From Caldilineaceae bacterium bin34 (GTDB taxonomy: Bacteria > Chloroflexota > Anaerolineae > Caldilineales > Caldilineaceae), in contig MPMO01000027.1 of assembly GCA_002238555.1 (NCBI GenBank), positions 1-59,260 of the forward strand: 59,260 nt of DNA, written 5' to 3'. This document shows, in pieces, positions 1 through 9,016 of this stretch. A program made the translations under genes and the position numbers. Within the stretch, counting starts at the first letter, position 1. The number at the start of each line of letters is the position of its first letter. The notes beneath the pieces are model-generated. The model ran no database searches and was not told the origin of the DNA. It was given only the letters and a program-made list of their open reading frames with translations.

Positions 1-2
1 CC

Positions 3-131
3 GACCGCGCCGTTGCCATCGTGGACTACCGCCGGGCGCGCAACGCGGCCGCCCGCCGTTCCCACGCCCGCCGCCGCCGGAAGTACTGTGAACGGCTGTT
101 TCAACGCCATCAAGTTTCGTTGCCCTACTAG
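3..131 (+). CDS. C-terminal end of an unidentified protein (partial)
   Basis: An open frame enters from the left edge and ends at TAG 129-131. The 42 visible residues are very rich in Arg and Ala and end in LFQRHQVSLPY. The basic, Arg-rich tail is compatible with a transposase or another DNA-binding protein, but no family motif is visible. It stops exactly where the opposite-strand oxidoreductase fragment becomes unreadable, which suggests it belongs to the inserted DNA that broke that gene. That link is inference. Confidence 0.35.
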   Translation, partial: DRAVAIVDYRRARNAAARRSHARRRRKYCERLFQRHQVSLPY

Positions 132-133
132 GC

Positions 134-432
134 GGGGTTTCGGTCAGGACCGGCAGGCCGGTTGACGCCACCGACGCGATCACCTCCGCAGCGGCGGGTT
201 GACTGACCGATACGATCACGAACTCCGGTTCCTCCCGTTCCAGCAGTTCCGGCAGAGTGTTGACCACGGGCAGCTGCCACCGGTCGGCATAGACCTGCCC
301 CTTGACCGGATCCCGAACCTGTATACACACCGCCTCGAAATGTTTCGGCATTCGACGGGCAATGCGCAGGAAGAAGTCGGAACGCCCACCGGCTCCAACC
401 AGCCCAAAGCGAATCCTGTCGGTGATGTTCAG
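134..432 (-). pseudogene. Truncated Gfo/Idh/MocA-family oxidoreductase (N-terminal half of Rossmann domain)
   Basis: Reading the minus strand from about 432 gives RIRFGLVGAGGRSDFFLRIA, a typical dinucleotide-binding start (GLVGAGGR). It is followed by a beta-alpha pattern with EFVIVSVSQP and VLTETPP, the position of the family's EKP-like motif. After about 100 residues the family signal ends near 134 and what follows is low-complexity and unlike the family, so the catalytic C-terminal domain is missing. The start is probably the CTG at 432-430, which overlaps the stop of the upstream oxidoreductase (CTGA), as in a translationally coupled operon. A GTG about 70 bases upstream is an alternative. 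It was probably a second NAD(P)-dependent sugar or inositol dehydrogenase, now interrupted at the window's left edge. Confidence 0.6.
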
Positions 433-1496
433 GGGCTCCCGGACAGCTGCCTCCCGTTTCGACCACCGCCCTTGCCTGCATAGGGCTGGCCGGGATGCCA
501 CTCCCGGGCGGGCGGCGGCACGAATTTACCCAACGGCAGGTTTACGCGGCATTGGTGGAAACTCGATCGGTAGGCGGCATCGCAGATCTCGAGTGCCTTG
601 AGCGAATCCTCCGCGATCGTGTAGTCCGCCGTGCCGTCTGCGATCTCAAGGGCCAAATTGTCGAGGTGTACCTGATGCGGGGTACGGACCTCGAGGTTCG
701 CGGGCGTGAGGTCCGCCCCACCGGGATGGTCCGCGCTCACAATGCGATACCCCTCGGACCAGGGCCAGAACTCAATCATGCCCTGGGTGCCACAGAAGCG
801 CATCAGCGTGTTCTGTCCAGGGTGCCCGATGTCCACAAAGTCTCCGGTTTGCATCACGATTCGGGTGCCATCGCGGGCCACCGCGTAGGTTGCGGCCATC
901 GTTTCCACCTGCAGGCCGTCCCGATAGGTGCGGCTGGAGGTGTCGCACAGGGCCATCACGTGGTCCATGTCCGGCGAGTCCAGGGCTGTCATACAGAAGT
1001 CCAGCCAATGGATGCCGGCATTGATGATGTCCCAGCCGGTGCAACGGATTTCGATCAGCTGAACCTGGCCGATGTCACCGGCAGCAACATGGGCCAGAAC
1101 CTTCCGGGGCGTCGTCCGCACCAGCAGACCGTGCGGCACGCAAATCGGCAAACCGCGCTCCCGGATGGCGTTCAGGATGGCGCGGCCGTCGGCCAGGCAG
1201 TGTCCCAACGGCTTTTCGACCAGAATGCCCCGCAGTGGCAGTTCAAGGGCATCCATGACTGCAGGCCGGTGCAGGGCCGGAGGCACGGAGACCACGACCA
1301 CATCCGTAGGACATGCCCTGAGCAGCGACTGCCAATCGCCAAACGTGTCGACACCGGCAAACCGTCTGCGGACTTGGGCACGGGCGACTTCAGAAATGTC
1401 CGCCACGGCGCGCAGGTCGTAATGAGAGGAGTCTGCCAGGGCCTTCAGGCTGGCAGTGCCGCCCATGCCGGCCCCAATCACGGATGCCGTCAACAT
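429..1496 (-). CDS. Gfo/Idh/MocA-family oxidoreductase
   Basis: This 355-residue protein has the usual length for the family. It opens with a Rossmann fold (SVIGAGMGGTASLKAL near residues 5-20), followed by VVVVSVPP and ILVEKPLG, where EKP is the conserved lysine motif near residue 95. The second domain carries INAGIHWLDF, the G-x-H-x-x-D signature of the catalytic site. Family members oxidise sugars, inositols or related polyols with NAD(P); the substrate here cannot be told. The gene is followed with a 4-base overlap by a truncated second member of the family, so the two probably formed a pair acting on one substrate. No strong ribosome-binding site is seen before the ATG. Confidence 0.85.
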   Translation of the reverse strand: MLTASVIGAGMGGTASLKALADSSHYDLRAVADISEVARAQVRRRFAGVDTFGDWQSLLRACPTDVVVVSVPPALHRPAVMDALELPLRGILVEKPLGHCLADGRAILNAIRERGLPICVPHGLLVRTTPRKVLAHVAAGDIGQVQLIEIRCTGWDIINAGIHWLDFCMTALDSPDMDHVMALCDTSSRTYRDGLQVETMAATYAVARDGTRIVMQTGDFVDIGHPGQNTLMRFCGTQGMIEFWPWSEGYRIVSADHPGGADLTPANLEVRTPHQVHLDNLALEIADGTADYTIAEDSLKALEICDAAYRSSFHQCRVNLPLGKFVPPPAREWHPGQPYAGKGGGRNGRQLSGSP

Positions 1497-1831
1497 GGGC
1501 TGGGCAGGCGAATGCAGGGAACGCGATGCATAACCGATCGTACCAGTCGCACCTTGGCCGTCAGCTTTCGCACTTCACGTACCGCGTCCATGGAGAATTC
1601 CTTGAGCATCCGGCAATGGACTTCACGTCCCTAGTGCAGACTTAGCCGAAAGCCGATTGTCGAATGAGCGCGGTGGGTTGTGTACATTGCCCATCTTGAG
1701 AGAGAACCAACCTTCATGCCCACATTCGACGGGCAATCGGTCCGTTTCGTTCGACACCGACGGTGTACCCCCAGAAGTTCCCTATAGTCCAAAGCTCATA
1801 CAACTCCGTCTGTTCACCGAGTGCTTCTCCG
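1497..1831. other. Intergenic region between divergent genes
   Basis: This stretch separates the minus-strand oxidoreductase from recO and must hold promoters for both. I see no clear -35/-10 pair, operator palindrome or terminator. Short open frames here have no family resemblance. Confidence 0.5.
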
Positions 1832-2608
1832 ATGTTGCCAAACCGCCTGCACACCAGTGAAGCCCTAATTCTGCGTTCCCGCGACCATCGCGAGGCGGAT
1901 CGCATATTGACACTGCTGACCCCGGATCTGGGTCGGCTGGATGTTGTCGCCCGCGGCGCACGCAAGCCGGCCAGCCGCAAGGCGGGCCAGGTGGAACCCT
2001 TCATGCTGGTCCGCATCCAGCTGCAACAGTCCAGGTTCCTGCCGTTCGTGGGCGAGGTTCAGCTGCTGAATCCGTTTCAGGGATGCCGGGAATCCCTGCA
2101 GGCCATTGTGGCCTCGAGCTACGCCTGCGAACTGGTCTACAACCTGACCGTCGAAGGCGAGGAGTCGGACCTCAACGAAGAGGTGTTCGGGTCGTTGCTG
2201 ACGGTCCTGACCGAAGTCGATGGCGAACCGGATCGCCCGAACCTGCCCCTGTGCTGGCTGGAACTGCACATGCTGTCGGCGGCCGGCTTTGAGCCGGCCT
2301 TGGAGTTTTGTGTCGGGTGCGGTGCGGAAGCCCGTCCGGAACCCTGGGGGTTTTCCGTCGCGGAGGGCGGCATCCTGTGCCCGGACTGTCTTGGCGCCAT
2401 GCGCGGCGGACGCCCATTGCCACTGGAGGTGTTCAAGATTTTGCGATTCCTGCAACGAAGTACCTGGGAGCAGGTAAGGGCCCGGCGCGTCGCGCAACCG
2501 GCACTTTCGGAGGCCCGAGACATCATGCGCGCATACCTGAACCACACCTTGGAGCGCCCCTTGCGCACGGCACAATTCGAGCGCCATCCCGGCCGCGGCT
2601 CCCATTGA
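1832..2608 (+). CDS. recO: DNA repair protein RecO
   Basis: RecO loads RecA with RecF/RecR at single-strand gaps. The 258-residue product from ATG 1832 begins MLPNRLHTSEALILRSRDHR, matching the family's N-terminal OB-fold (EALILRSRDHREADRILTLL, then GRLDVVARGARKP). A Cys4 zinc site is present in the C-terminal half (CVGCG and CPDC separated by about 18 residues), as in many RecO proteins. The frame is open 23 codons further upstream, but those residues do not resemble RecO, so ATG 1832 is preferred. No good Shine-Dalgarno precedes it. The gene is single, and a repeat-rich intergenic region follows. Confidence 0.9.
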   Translation: MLPNRLHTSEALILRSRDHREADRILTLLTPDLGRLDVVARGARKPASRKAGQVEPFMLVRIQLQQSRFLPFVGEVQLLNPFQGCRESLQAIVASSYACELVYNLTVEGEESDLNEEVFGSLLTVLTEVDGEPDRPNLPLCWLELHMLSAAGFEPALEFCVGCGAEARPEPWGFSVAEGGILCPDCLGAMRGGRPLPLEVFKILRFLQRSTWEQVRARRVAQPALSEARDIMRAYLNHTLERPLRTAQFERHPGRGSH

Positions 2609-2645
2609 CCCTCCACCAAGCCGCCGAAGTGCGCCTCCACGCCTT

Positions 2646-2825
2646 CCCCCGCGAGGGAAACCATCCCAAATCCGATCGTAGAATGGCCTTCCCGCCGGTG
2701 CCCGATCCGGCCCCCCACCCCCCCCCCCCAACCCCGCCGACGCCCCCCCCCCCCCCTCCCCCCGCGAGGAAACCCACCCAAAACCCGATCGTAGAATGGC
2801 CTCCCCGCCGGTGCCCGATCCGGCC
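2646..2825. repeat. Pair of ~67-bp direct repeats flanking long poly-C tracts
   Basis: Two nearly identical units of about 67 bases lie at 2646-2712 and 2758-2825. Both contain CCGATCGTAGAATGGCC and end in GGTGCCCGATCCGGCC. Between them is an almost pure C stretch with runs of 12 (2718-2729) and 14 (2743-2756). The second unit ends 45 bases before the adenine deaminase start. The repeats may carry a promoter for ade or be a scar of slippage or recombination. The C runs could vary in length by slipped-strand mispairing or be assembly errors. Confidence 0.8.
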
Positions 2826-2869
2826 ATGAACCCCGAAGCCAGCAGCCCCGACAGGGCTTGGAGCCGTTG

Positions 2870-4603
2870 ATGCCCTCCAGACTCAAGCATTTGACCGCAG
2901 TCGCCCGCGGCGAAGCCGCGCCGGACCTGGTGCTGGCCAACGGGCGAATTCTCAACGTTTTCACCGGCGGCTTCGAGGAAGCAAACATTGCCGTGGCCGA
3001 TGGCTGCATTGCGGGCATTGCCACCGACTACCAAGGTCCCCGCACCATCGATTGCCAGGGTTTGACCATCTCGCCCGGCCTGATCGACGCGCATGTCCAC
3101 ATTGAAAGCAGCCTGTGCACGCCGGGGGAATTCAGCCGGGCGGTGACGGCCCGGGGCGTCACCACGGTCATGGCCGATCCCCACGAGATTGCCAATGTTT
3201 GCGGCGTGCAAGGCGTTGTCTTCATGCACGAACGCAGCCAGGCCACCGACCTGGACATCAAGCTGATGGCACCGTCCTGCGTGCCGGCCTGTCACTTGGA
3301 GACCAGCGGAGCCGACCTGGATGCGGCCGTGCTCCAGGAACTGCATGAGGAGGGCCTTGTGCATGGACTGGCCGAGATGATGAACTACCCCGGCGTCTTC
3401 CTCGGCGATGATCGCTGCCTGGCCATTTTGGAGGCATTCCGGGACGAAGTGGTGGACGGACATGCGCCGCGCCTGTCCGGCAAGGAGCTCAATGCCTACC
3501 TGACGACCGGCATCGGCAGCGACCACGAATGCACCACGGCCGACGAGGCCCTGGAAAAGCTGGCGCGGGGCATGTACATCCTGATCAGGGAAGGCACGAT
3601 CACCCGCGATTTGGATGCCCTGCTGCCCATCGTGGACGGATACAACAGGCGCAGAATCTGCTTCTGCACCGACGATCGCATTCCGGACGACCTGCTCACC
3701 GAAGGAAGCGTGGACTTTCCCGTGCGCAGGGCCATTGCGGGCGGTCTGGACCCGGTTGCCGCCCTGACCATGGCCACCTTGAACCCCGCCGAATGGTTCG
3801 GCATGCGGGACCGGGGCGCCGTTGCGCCGGGCCGCCGCGCGGACCTGGTCGCCTGGCGTGATCTCGAGGCCCTGGAACCGGCCTGGGTCGTGGCCGACGG
3901 CAAGGTGGTGCTGGACGACGGCAACGTGCCGGACGCACCGGATCCGGTATCCGCGGCCCTGCCGGACGGAGTCGGCGGAACCGTAAGGATTGATTGGGAC
4001 GGCGTGGACTTTGCCGTACCCGGACCATCAGGTGCGGGCGAGGCAACCGTGCGTGTCATCGGATCCATCGAGAACCAGATCGTTACGGAGGCACGGCACT
4101 GCACATTGCGCGTAACCGACGGTGGCCTGGAAGCGGATCCGGGCCAGGACGTGCTCAAGATCGCCGTAATCGAACGACACGGCCGCAAGGGAACCATGGC
4201 AACGGGCTTCATTCAGGGGTTCGGCCTCAAGTCGGGTGCCATGGCCGGCACGATTGCCCACGACCACCACAATCTGGTCGTAATCGGTGCATCCGATGCG
4301 GCCATGCACACCGCAGCCCGTGCGGCCGCCGAACTTCAGGGCGGCATTGTGGTGACTTCGGAAGATCAGGTCCTGGCCAACATGCCCCTGCCGGTGGCGG
4401 GCCTTATGACCGACGCACCCATGGCACAGGTCAGGGAGCAGTACCGCGAACTTCAGGCCGCCGCCTCAAACCTGGGTTGCCGCATGCATGATCCGCTGAT
4501 GGCCATGAGCTTCATGGGTTTGGAGGTCATCCCATCGCTCAAGATTACGGACCTCGGCCTGGTCGACGTCGACCGGTTCGACTTTGTTCCCGTGGTGGTC
4601 TGA
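2870..4603 (+). CDS. ade: Adenine deaminase
   Basis: Adenine deaminase hydrolyses adenine to hypoxanthine and ammonia in purine salvage. The product is about 577 residues, the normal length of the metal-dependent Ade family. Visible signatures are the metal-binding GLIDAHVHIESS, then MADPHEIANVCG, GIGSDHECTT and FCTDDRIPDD. The C-terminal domain has the family's GFGLKSGAMAGTIAHDHHN motif. I chose ATG 2870 because GGAG at 2860-2863 lies six bases ahead; an in-frame TTG at 2858 is an alternative. The gene stands alone between the poly-C repeat and a sugar transporter. A second purine-type deaminase lies at 25772-27151. Confidence 0.93.
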   Translation: MPSRLKHLTAVARGEAAPDLVLANGRILNVFTGGFEEANIAVADGCIAGIATDYQGPRTIDCQGLTISPGLIDAHVHIESSLCTPGEFSRAVTARGVTTVMADPHEIANVCGVQGVVFMHERSQATDLDIKLMAPSCVPACHLETSGADLDAAVLQELHEEGLVHGLAEMMNYPGVFLGDDRCLAILEAFRDEVVDGHAPRLSGKELNAYLTTGIGSDHECTTADEALEKLARGMYILIREGTITRDLDALLPIVDGYNRRRICFCTDDRIPDDLLTEGSVDFPVRRAIAGGLDPVAALTMATLNPAEWFGMRDRGAVAPGRRADLVAWRDLEALEPAWVVADGKVVLDDGNVPDAPDPVSAALPDGVGGTVRIDWDGVDFAVPGPSGAGEATVRVIGSIENQIVTEARHCTLRVTDGGLEADPGQDVLKIAVIERHGRKGTMATGFIQGFGLKSGAMAGTIAHDHHNLVVIGASDAAMHTAARAAAELQGGIVVTSEDQVLANMPLPVAGLMTDAPMAQVREQYRELQAAASNLGCRMHDPLMAMSFMGLEVIPSLKITDLGLVDVDRFDFVPVVV

Positions 4604-4937
4604 CACCGGACCTCCGCGCCCCTAACATTGGTGCATGGGTTCCGAACATGACAGCATAACGATTGTCCGGCACATGTGAGGACACGACCGGCAGGCATCA
4701 CCACTCGTTGAGTCGGTCGCACGCGCCCTCTATGGTGGACACAGCGTAGTCGCGAGGTCCACCCCGGTCTGGTCCAAAGCCGGTAATGACACCGGTGTGC
4801 ACCCCGAGATTCGGCGACCTGCACACTAGTGGTACTCTGGGTTGACCCGCCTTGAGAATCGTGCCCGATTGCAGTTCGTTCCAAGATCGGCGTTCTTAGT
4901 TTCCGCTTCGCGGTTGGGGTTGCCGCAACCGACTTCA
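4604..4937. other. Intergenic region upstream of sugar transporter
   Basis: These 334 bases hold no recognisable gene. A TTGACC at 4842 could be a -35 element but has no convincing -10 partner. The promoter of the downstream transporter is expected here. Confidence 0.4.
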
Positions 4938-5846
4938 ATGAATCCTACGCAAAACCTCTGGTCGGAACTCAGGAAGTCCTGGCACCTGTACCTCTTCCTG
5001 GCTCCCACCTTCGCCTTCATCCTGATCTTTCGCTACTACCCGGCCGGTTCCGCGGTGTTTCATGCCTTCACGCGCTGGAACGGTGCCGGCATTGCCACCT
5101 GGGTCGGCCTGGAAAACTTCCAAACCCTGCTCACGGACTTCATCTTTGTCGCATCCCTCAAGAACATCGGGATTATCCTGGCCGCGGCCCTGGTCAAGGT
5201 TCTCATCTTCCCGATGCTGGCGGCGGAGTTCATTTTCAATCTGCGCAGCGAGCGGGGTCAGTACTGGTACCGTTTTCTGCTGATCCTCCCCATCGTGGTG
5301 CCGGGCATCGTGGTCACCCTGGTCTGGCGCTTCATCATGGGCCCCAGGCCCTTGGGGGTCCTGAATGCACTGTTGGAACTGCTGGGCCTGACCGAGTGGC
5401 AGCATGCATGGCTGGCGGACCCCAAGATCGCCCTGATCTCGGTCCTGCTGGTGGGCTTCCCCTGGATCGACGCCATCGCCATGCTGATTTACTACGCCGG
5501 CCTGCAGAACATCTCGGGCGATGTCCTGGACGCGTCCAGGATCGACGGCGCCAGCATATGGGAACGGGTGATGCGGGTGGATCTGCCGCTGCTGTTCGGC
5601 CAGTTCAAGCTCCTGATCATCATCACCACCATCTTCACGCTCCAGAACTTCGGCGGCATGCTGGTCCTGACCAATGGCGGCCCGGGGTACGCCACCATGG
5701 TGCCGGGCCTGTGGATGTACCAGCGCGCGTTCCTGGCGGATCGGTTCGGCTATGCCTCCGCCATCGGCGTGGTGCTGCTGGTCGCCATGCTGGCCCTGAC
5801 CTGGATCAACAACAAGCTCCTCAAGGAAGCCGACGTCACCTACTGA
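4938..5846 (+). CDS. Sugar ABC transporter permease (MalF type)
   Basis: This 302-residue inner-membrane protein has about six hydrophobic segments. It carries the EAA loop that contacts the ATPase (DVLDASRIDGASIWERVMRV, then DLPLL), as expected for binding-protein-dependent carbohydrate permeases. An open frame continues 32 codons upstream from a TTG, but those residues are not membrane-like, so ATG 4938 is preferred. The next gene, a MalG-type permease, starts 24 bases downstream, and a Tat lipoprotein binding protein follows: one operon. No ATPase gene is present, so the system presumably borrows a shared MsmK/MalK-like ATPase. The sugar is unknown. Confidence 0.88.
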   Translation: MNPTQNLWSELRKSWHLYLFLAPTFAFILIFRYYPAGSAVFHAFTRWNGAGIATWVGLENFQTLLTDFIFVASLKNIGIILAAALVKVLIFPMLAAEFIFNLRSERGQYWYRFLLILPIVVPGIVVTLVWRFIMGPRPLGVLNALLELLGLTEWQHAWLADPKIALISVLLVGFPWIDAIAMLIYYAGLQNISGDVLDASRIDGASIWERVMRVDLPLLFGQFKLLIIITTIFTLQNFGGMLVLTNGGPGYATMVPGLWMYQRAFLADRFGYASAIGVVLLVAMLALTWINNKLLKEADVTY

Positions 5847-5870
5847 CCGGCCGGTCCATCCTCCCTCTCC

Positions 5871-6755
5871 ATGTCCACAATCTCCACTTCGGAAACCGCC
5901 ACAGCCTTGTCGTTGCGGCCCAGTCGAACCCGGCAACCGCGCCACGTCAGCAACTTCGTCGTGTCCGTGGTACTGGTGCTGCTGGTCGTCCTCACCCTCT
6001 ATCCGTTCGTCTTCATGATAATCACGTCCACCAAGTCCTATTCCCAGTTCCTACACAGCTACTGGATACCCGCATGGCCCCCCCATATCGTTGAGAACTA
6101 CGTGGCGGCCTGGAACCAAATTCGCGGCTACCTGATCAACACCATCTACGTGGGCGTGCTCACGGTGGTGGGTTTTCTCTTCACCACGACGCTGGCGGCT
6201 TTCGTTTTTGCCCGTTTTCGCTTCCCGGGCAAGGAACTCCTGTTCGGCAGCCTGATGATTCTGATGATGATCCCGCAGATCCTGCAGTTGATTCCGGCCT
6301 TCATGTGGGTGCGGAAACTGCAGCTGCTCAACACCTATTGGGTTTTGATCCTGCCCTACATCGCCGGTGGGCAGGCCTATGCAGTGTTCATCCTGCGAAC
6401 CTTCTTCAGGTCCTTGCCACAGGGCCTGTTCGATGCGGCGCGCATTGACGGTGCCCGGGACTTCCAAACCTACTACATGGTGGCCCTGCCGCTCTCCAAG
6501 GGCATTCTCGCCACACTCGCCATCCTGCGCGTGCAGCAGGTCTGGAACGACCTGATCTGGCCCTTGATCACCCTGGCGGACGACTCGAAGCGGACCATCA
6601 CCGTCGGCCTGTACTATTTCCAGGGCGAGACCCAGACCCAATACGGCGCCATGTTTGCGGGCTACCTGATCGCATCGGTACCGCTGTTCCTGCTGTTTCT
6701 CGTAGGGATGAAGCAGTTCATGGCCGGTGTCACCTCGGGCGCCATCAAGGCCTAG
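5871..6755 (+). CDS. Sugar ABC transporter permease (MalG type)
   Basis: This 294-residue membrane protein is the partner of the MalF-type permease 24 bases upstream. After a polar N-terminus of about 30 residues come six predicted hydrophobic segments. The EAA loop reads GLFDAARIDGARDFQTYYMV, followed by ALPLS, the contact site for the ATPase. Length and order are typical for family 1 carbohydrate uptake systems. The C-terminus (LVGMKQFMAGVTSGAIKA) matches the usual end of MalG-like proteins. The binding-protein gene follows after 72 bases. Confidence 0.9.
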   Translation: MSTISTSETATALSLRPSRTRQPRHVSNFVVSVVLVLLVVLTLYPFVFMIITSTKSYSQFLHSYWIPAWPPHIVENYVAAWNQIRGYLINTIYVGVLTVVGFLFTTTLAAFVFARFRFPGKELLFGSLMILMMIPQILQLIPAFMWVRKLQLLNTYWVLILPYIAGGQAYAVFILRTFFRSLPQGLFDAARIDGARDFQTYYMVALPLSKGILATLAILRVQQVWNDLIWPLITLADDSKRTITVGLYYFQGETQTQYGAMFAGYLIASVPLFLLFLVGMKQFMAGVTSGAIKA

Positions 6756-6827
6756 GCAGCCGAAGGGGTCCTGAACCCTGCCTTAGAATTCCTGTTCACA
6801 ACATCGGAGATTTGGGAGAAAACCACA

Positions 6828-8306
6828 ATGAAAACGCAGTTGAGCAGACGCACGTTCCTGCAGAGCCTGTCCGGAGCCGCCGCCCTTGCAGGCCTGGCTG
6901 CCTGTGTGCAACCCGGCGGGCCGCAGGGAGACGACATGGATGCCGCGAGGCAGACGATCGAACTTTATGTCGGCGGCACCTTCCAGCCCGAAGTGGCCCG
7001 CGGCGAAGGCCTGGACCACCTGCATGAAGCCCGCAACCTGGCCGACGAATGGGAAGCGGAGCATGCGGAGTACGCCCTGGAGTACGTGTCGGGTCCCGGA
7101 GGAGAAGGCATCGAGCAATGGGTGAAGGCCCTGCAGGCCGCGGGCACCATGCCCGACATCCTGAACGCCGTGGACAACTGGCTGAACCGGGACATCGGCA
7201 CGGACTATTGGGTCATCGTCGACGACTATGTGGAGGAGCCCAACCATTACATTCCCCAAGGCGAACTGGGCCATGATCGCTGGCGGGATGCCTTCATCGC
7301 GGGCTTCGATGCCCGCAACCGCATGATTGACAGCCATTACTACGGTGTGCCCCAGGCCATCAACGGGGTGCAGATCTTCTGCAACCTGGACATCTTGGAA
7401 GCGTCCGGGGTCGACTTCGAGTCGGAGATCATCGACCCGCGCTGGACCTTCGACGACATGCTGGGAATTTCACAGCGCATTGCCGACGCGGGCCACACAC
7501 CCTGGTCCCTGGCCTGGAACAGGCCCTACTGGAACTGGATCCAGACCACGGCCCTTTCCGGTTTCCTCAAGTCCACGGGCAAGTGGTCGGTGCTGGACAC
7601 CAACAACGACGACTTCGTGACATCCATCGAGCGCTTCAAGGCCATTGACCGCGGTGACTGGACCGCCGACTCGGACGAGTTCCGGGCCATGCACCAGATG
7701 GCGCAGGATTGGACGCAGTACTGGAGCGAAGGCTTCCTGGGCCTGACTTCGGCTGAAATGTCGGCGTTGTTCGCGCGCGGCGAAGCCGCCTTCTGGTGGA
7801 GTACCAGCAACTCGTATCCGGTGATGCAGAACGATCCCTTGCGGGAGTTCGATTTCGCCATCGCCCGCTTCCCGCTCTGCTTCGACCGCATGGCCACGAT
7901 TGGCCAGGGCGGTCCCACCCAGTACCCGGGCGGGGCCTACAACACGATCGCCATGACCGCCACGGCCACCCGGAACGGCACACTCGATGCCTGTGTCGAC
8001 TTCATGAAGCTGTTCACATCCTGCGACGGCCAGGGCCGCCTGAGCCGCGAACACGGCGGTGTCGTGCCGGCCGTCTTCTGCGCCCAAGGCCGTCCCGAGT
8101 TGGAGCAGTTCAAGCCCGATGTGGGTGAGACGTTCCTGCTCACGATCCACATGACGTCCATGCACTTCGACTACGGCGAGACCTACTGGCGGATCACCAG
8201 CGAATGGCTGGGCGGAACCCTGAGCTACGACGAGGCCATGGCCAAGTTCCAGCCGGTCATGGAGCAGTTTGCCAAGGATGCCATCGAAAGGGCCGCCGAG
8301 TCCTGA
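6828..8306 (+). CDS. Extracellular sugar-binding lipoprotein (Tat type)
   Basis: This 492-residue binding protein completes the importer. Its N-terminus has a twin-arginine motif (SRRTFLQS) followed by a hydrophobic stretch and a lipobox (GLAAC, Cys near residue 25), so it is probably exported folded and anchored as a lipoprotein. The body resembles family 1 extracellular solute-binding proteins, with the typical GGAYNTIAMTA hinge region and a sugar-stacking, Trp-rich cleft. A good ribosome-binding site (GGGAG) lies nine bases before ATG 6828. A strong stem-loop follows the stop. The ligand cannot be read from the sequence. Confidence 0.88.
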   Translation: MKTQLSRRTFLQSLSGAAALAGLAACVQPGGPQGDDMDAARQTIELYVGGTFQPEVARGEGLDHLHEARNLADEWEAEHAEYALEYVSGPGGEGIEQWVKALQAAGTMPDILNAVDNWLNRDIGTDYWVIVDDYVEEPNHYIPQGELGHDRWRDAFIAGFDARNRMIDSHYYGVPQAINGVQIFCNLDILEASGVDFESEIIDPRWTFDDMLGISQRIADAGHTPWSLAWNRPYWNWIQTTALSGFLKSTGKWSVLDTNNDDFVTSIERFKAIDRGDWTADSDEFRAMHQMAQDWTQYWSEGFLGLTSAEMSALFARGEAAFWWSTSNSYPVMQNDPLREFDFAIARFPLCFDRMATIGQGGPTQYPGGAYNTIAMTATATRNGTLDACVDFMKLFTSCDGQGRLSREHGGVVPAVFCAQGRPELEQFKPDVGETFLLTIHMTSMHFDYGETYWRITSEWLGGTLSYDEAMAKFQPVMEQFAKDAIERAAES

Positions 8307-8317
8307 GCACGCCGATT

Positions 8318-8350
8318 GGGCAGGCCGCAATCATTCTGTGCGGCCTGCCC
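8318..8350 (+). terminator. Strong stem-loop after the binding-protein gene
   Basis: GGGCAGGCCGCA (8318-8329) pairs perfectly with TGCGGCCTGCCC (8339-8350) across a 9-base loop, 12 bases after the stop codon. No T-run follows. It is therefore either a hairpin-only terminator or a 3' mRNA-stabilising structure. Confidence 0.7.
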
Positions 8351-9016
8351 CGGTCCACATCGCCCTATTTGCCGGTCATCGCCCCGGAGCGAACCGAAGC
8401 TCATCCCCTCCTGTCCTTGGCTTGACGGAAACCCTTGGTTCCGTTCCTCAAAACCTGCCAGTTTCGGGCAACTTCGCTCCCGGTAGATCAGAGCCGGGTT
8501 GCATTCCCTGCAACTCCAGGTCGGGTGAAGCAGTTTCCACCCACCCCCGCTTGGTTTGCTCCGCGAGCAGGGCCTCAACCAGCACAGCCTTGCCCAAAGC
8601 AAACGCAAGTCACCTGGGACGGGCGAATCGGAGCTGGCCGGGAGTATCTGAACCGTTACACGACTCCATCACGTTGCACCGTTCAGGCAATATCCTTCCT
8701 GAAGATCCCTTGGAAGATCCCAATGCATGGTGATGGACAACGCAAGTGATGGGAACAACCGGGCCTTGGACGGGAGCAAACTCATGATGAACGGGCAGGC
8801 AAGTACCGGGGCCTACTCCGCCAATGCCATGACACCGGTGCACCGGGAGAGACCGAGTACAAGCAAGTTGGCTGGAACGAACAGGACCAGCCAGAGTCCT
8901 ATCGAATGAGTCTGCGCTTGCCCTGATGGCACGCCACTGGTGGAAGCGACCCGTCACCCCTGCCTGATACAATGCCCGGGAAGCCATGTCGGCCATCGGT
9001 ATTGGGCAAAAGAGCC
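8351..9016. other. Intergenic region with a possible extended -10
   Basis: No recognisable gene was found in 666 bases. The only regulatory candidate is TGATACAAT around 8967, an extended -10 element about 45 bases before the hypothetical gene at 9017. It has no good -35 element. Confidence 0.4.

Noticed and set aside
1865..3526. Long minus-strand frame of 553 codons across recO, the repeat and ade
   Set aside because: It is antisense to two well-recognised genes, includes poly-Gly from the C runs and has no family resemblance.
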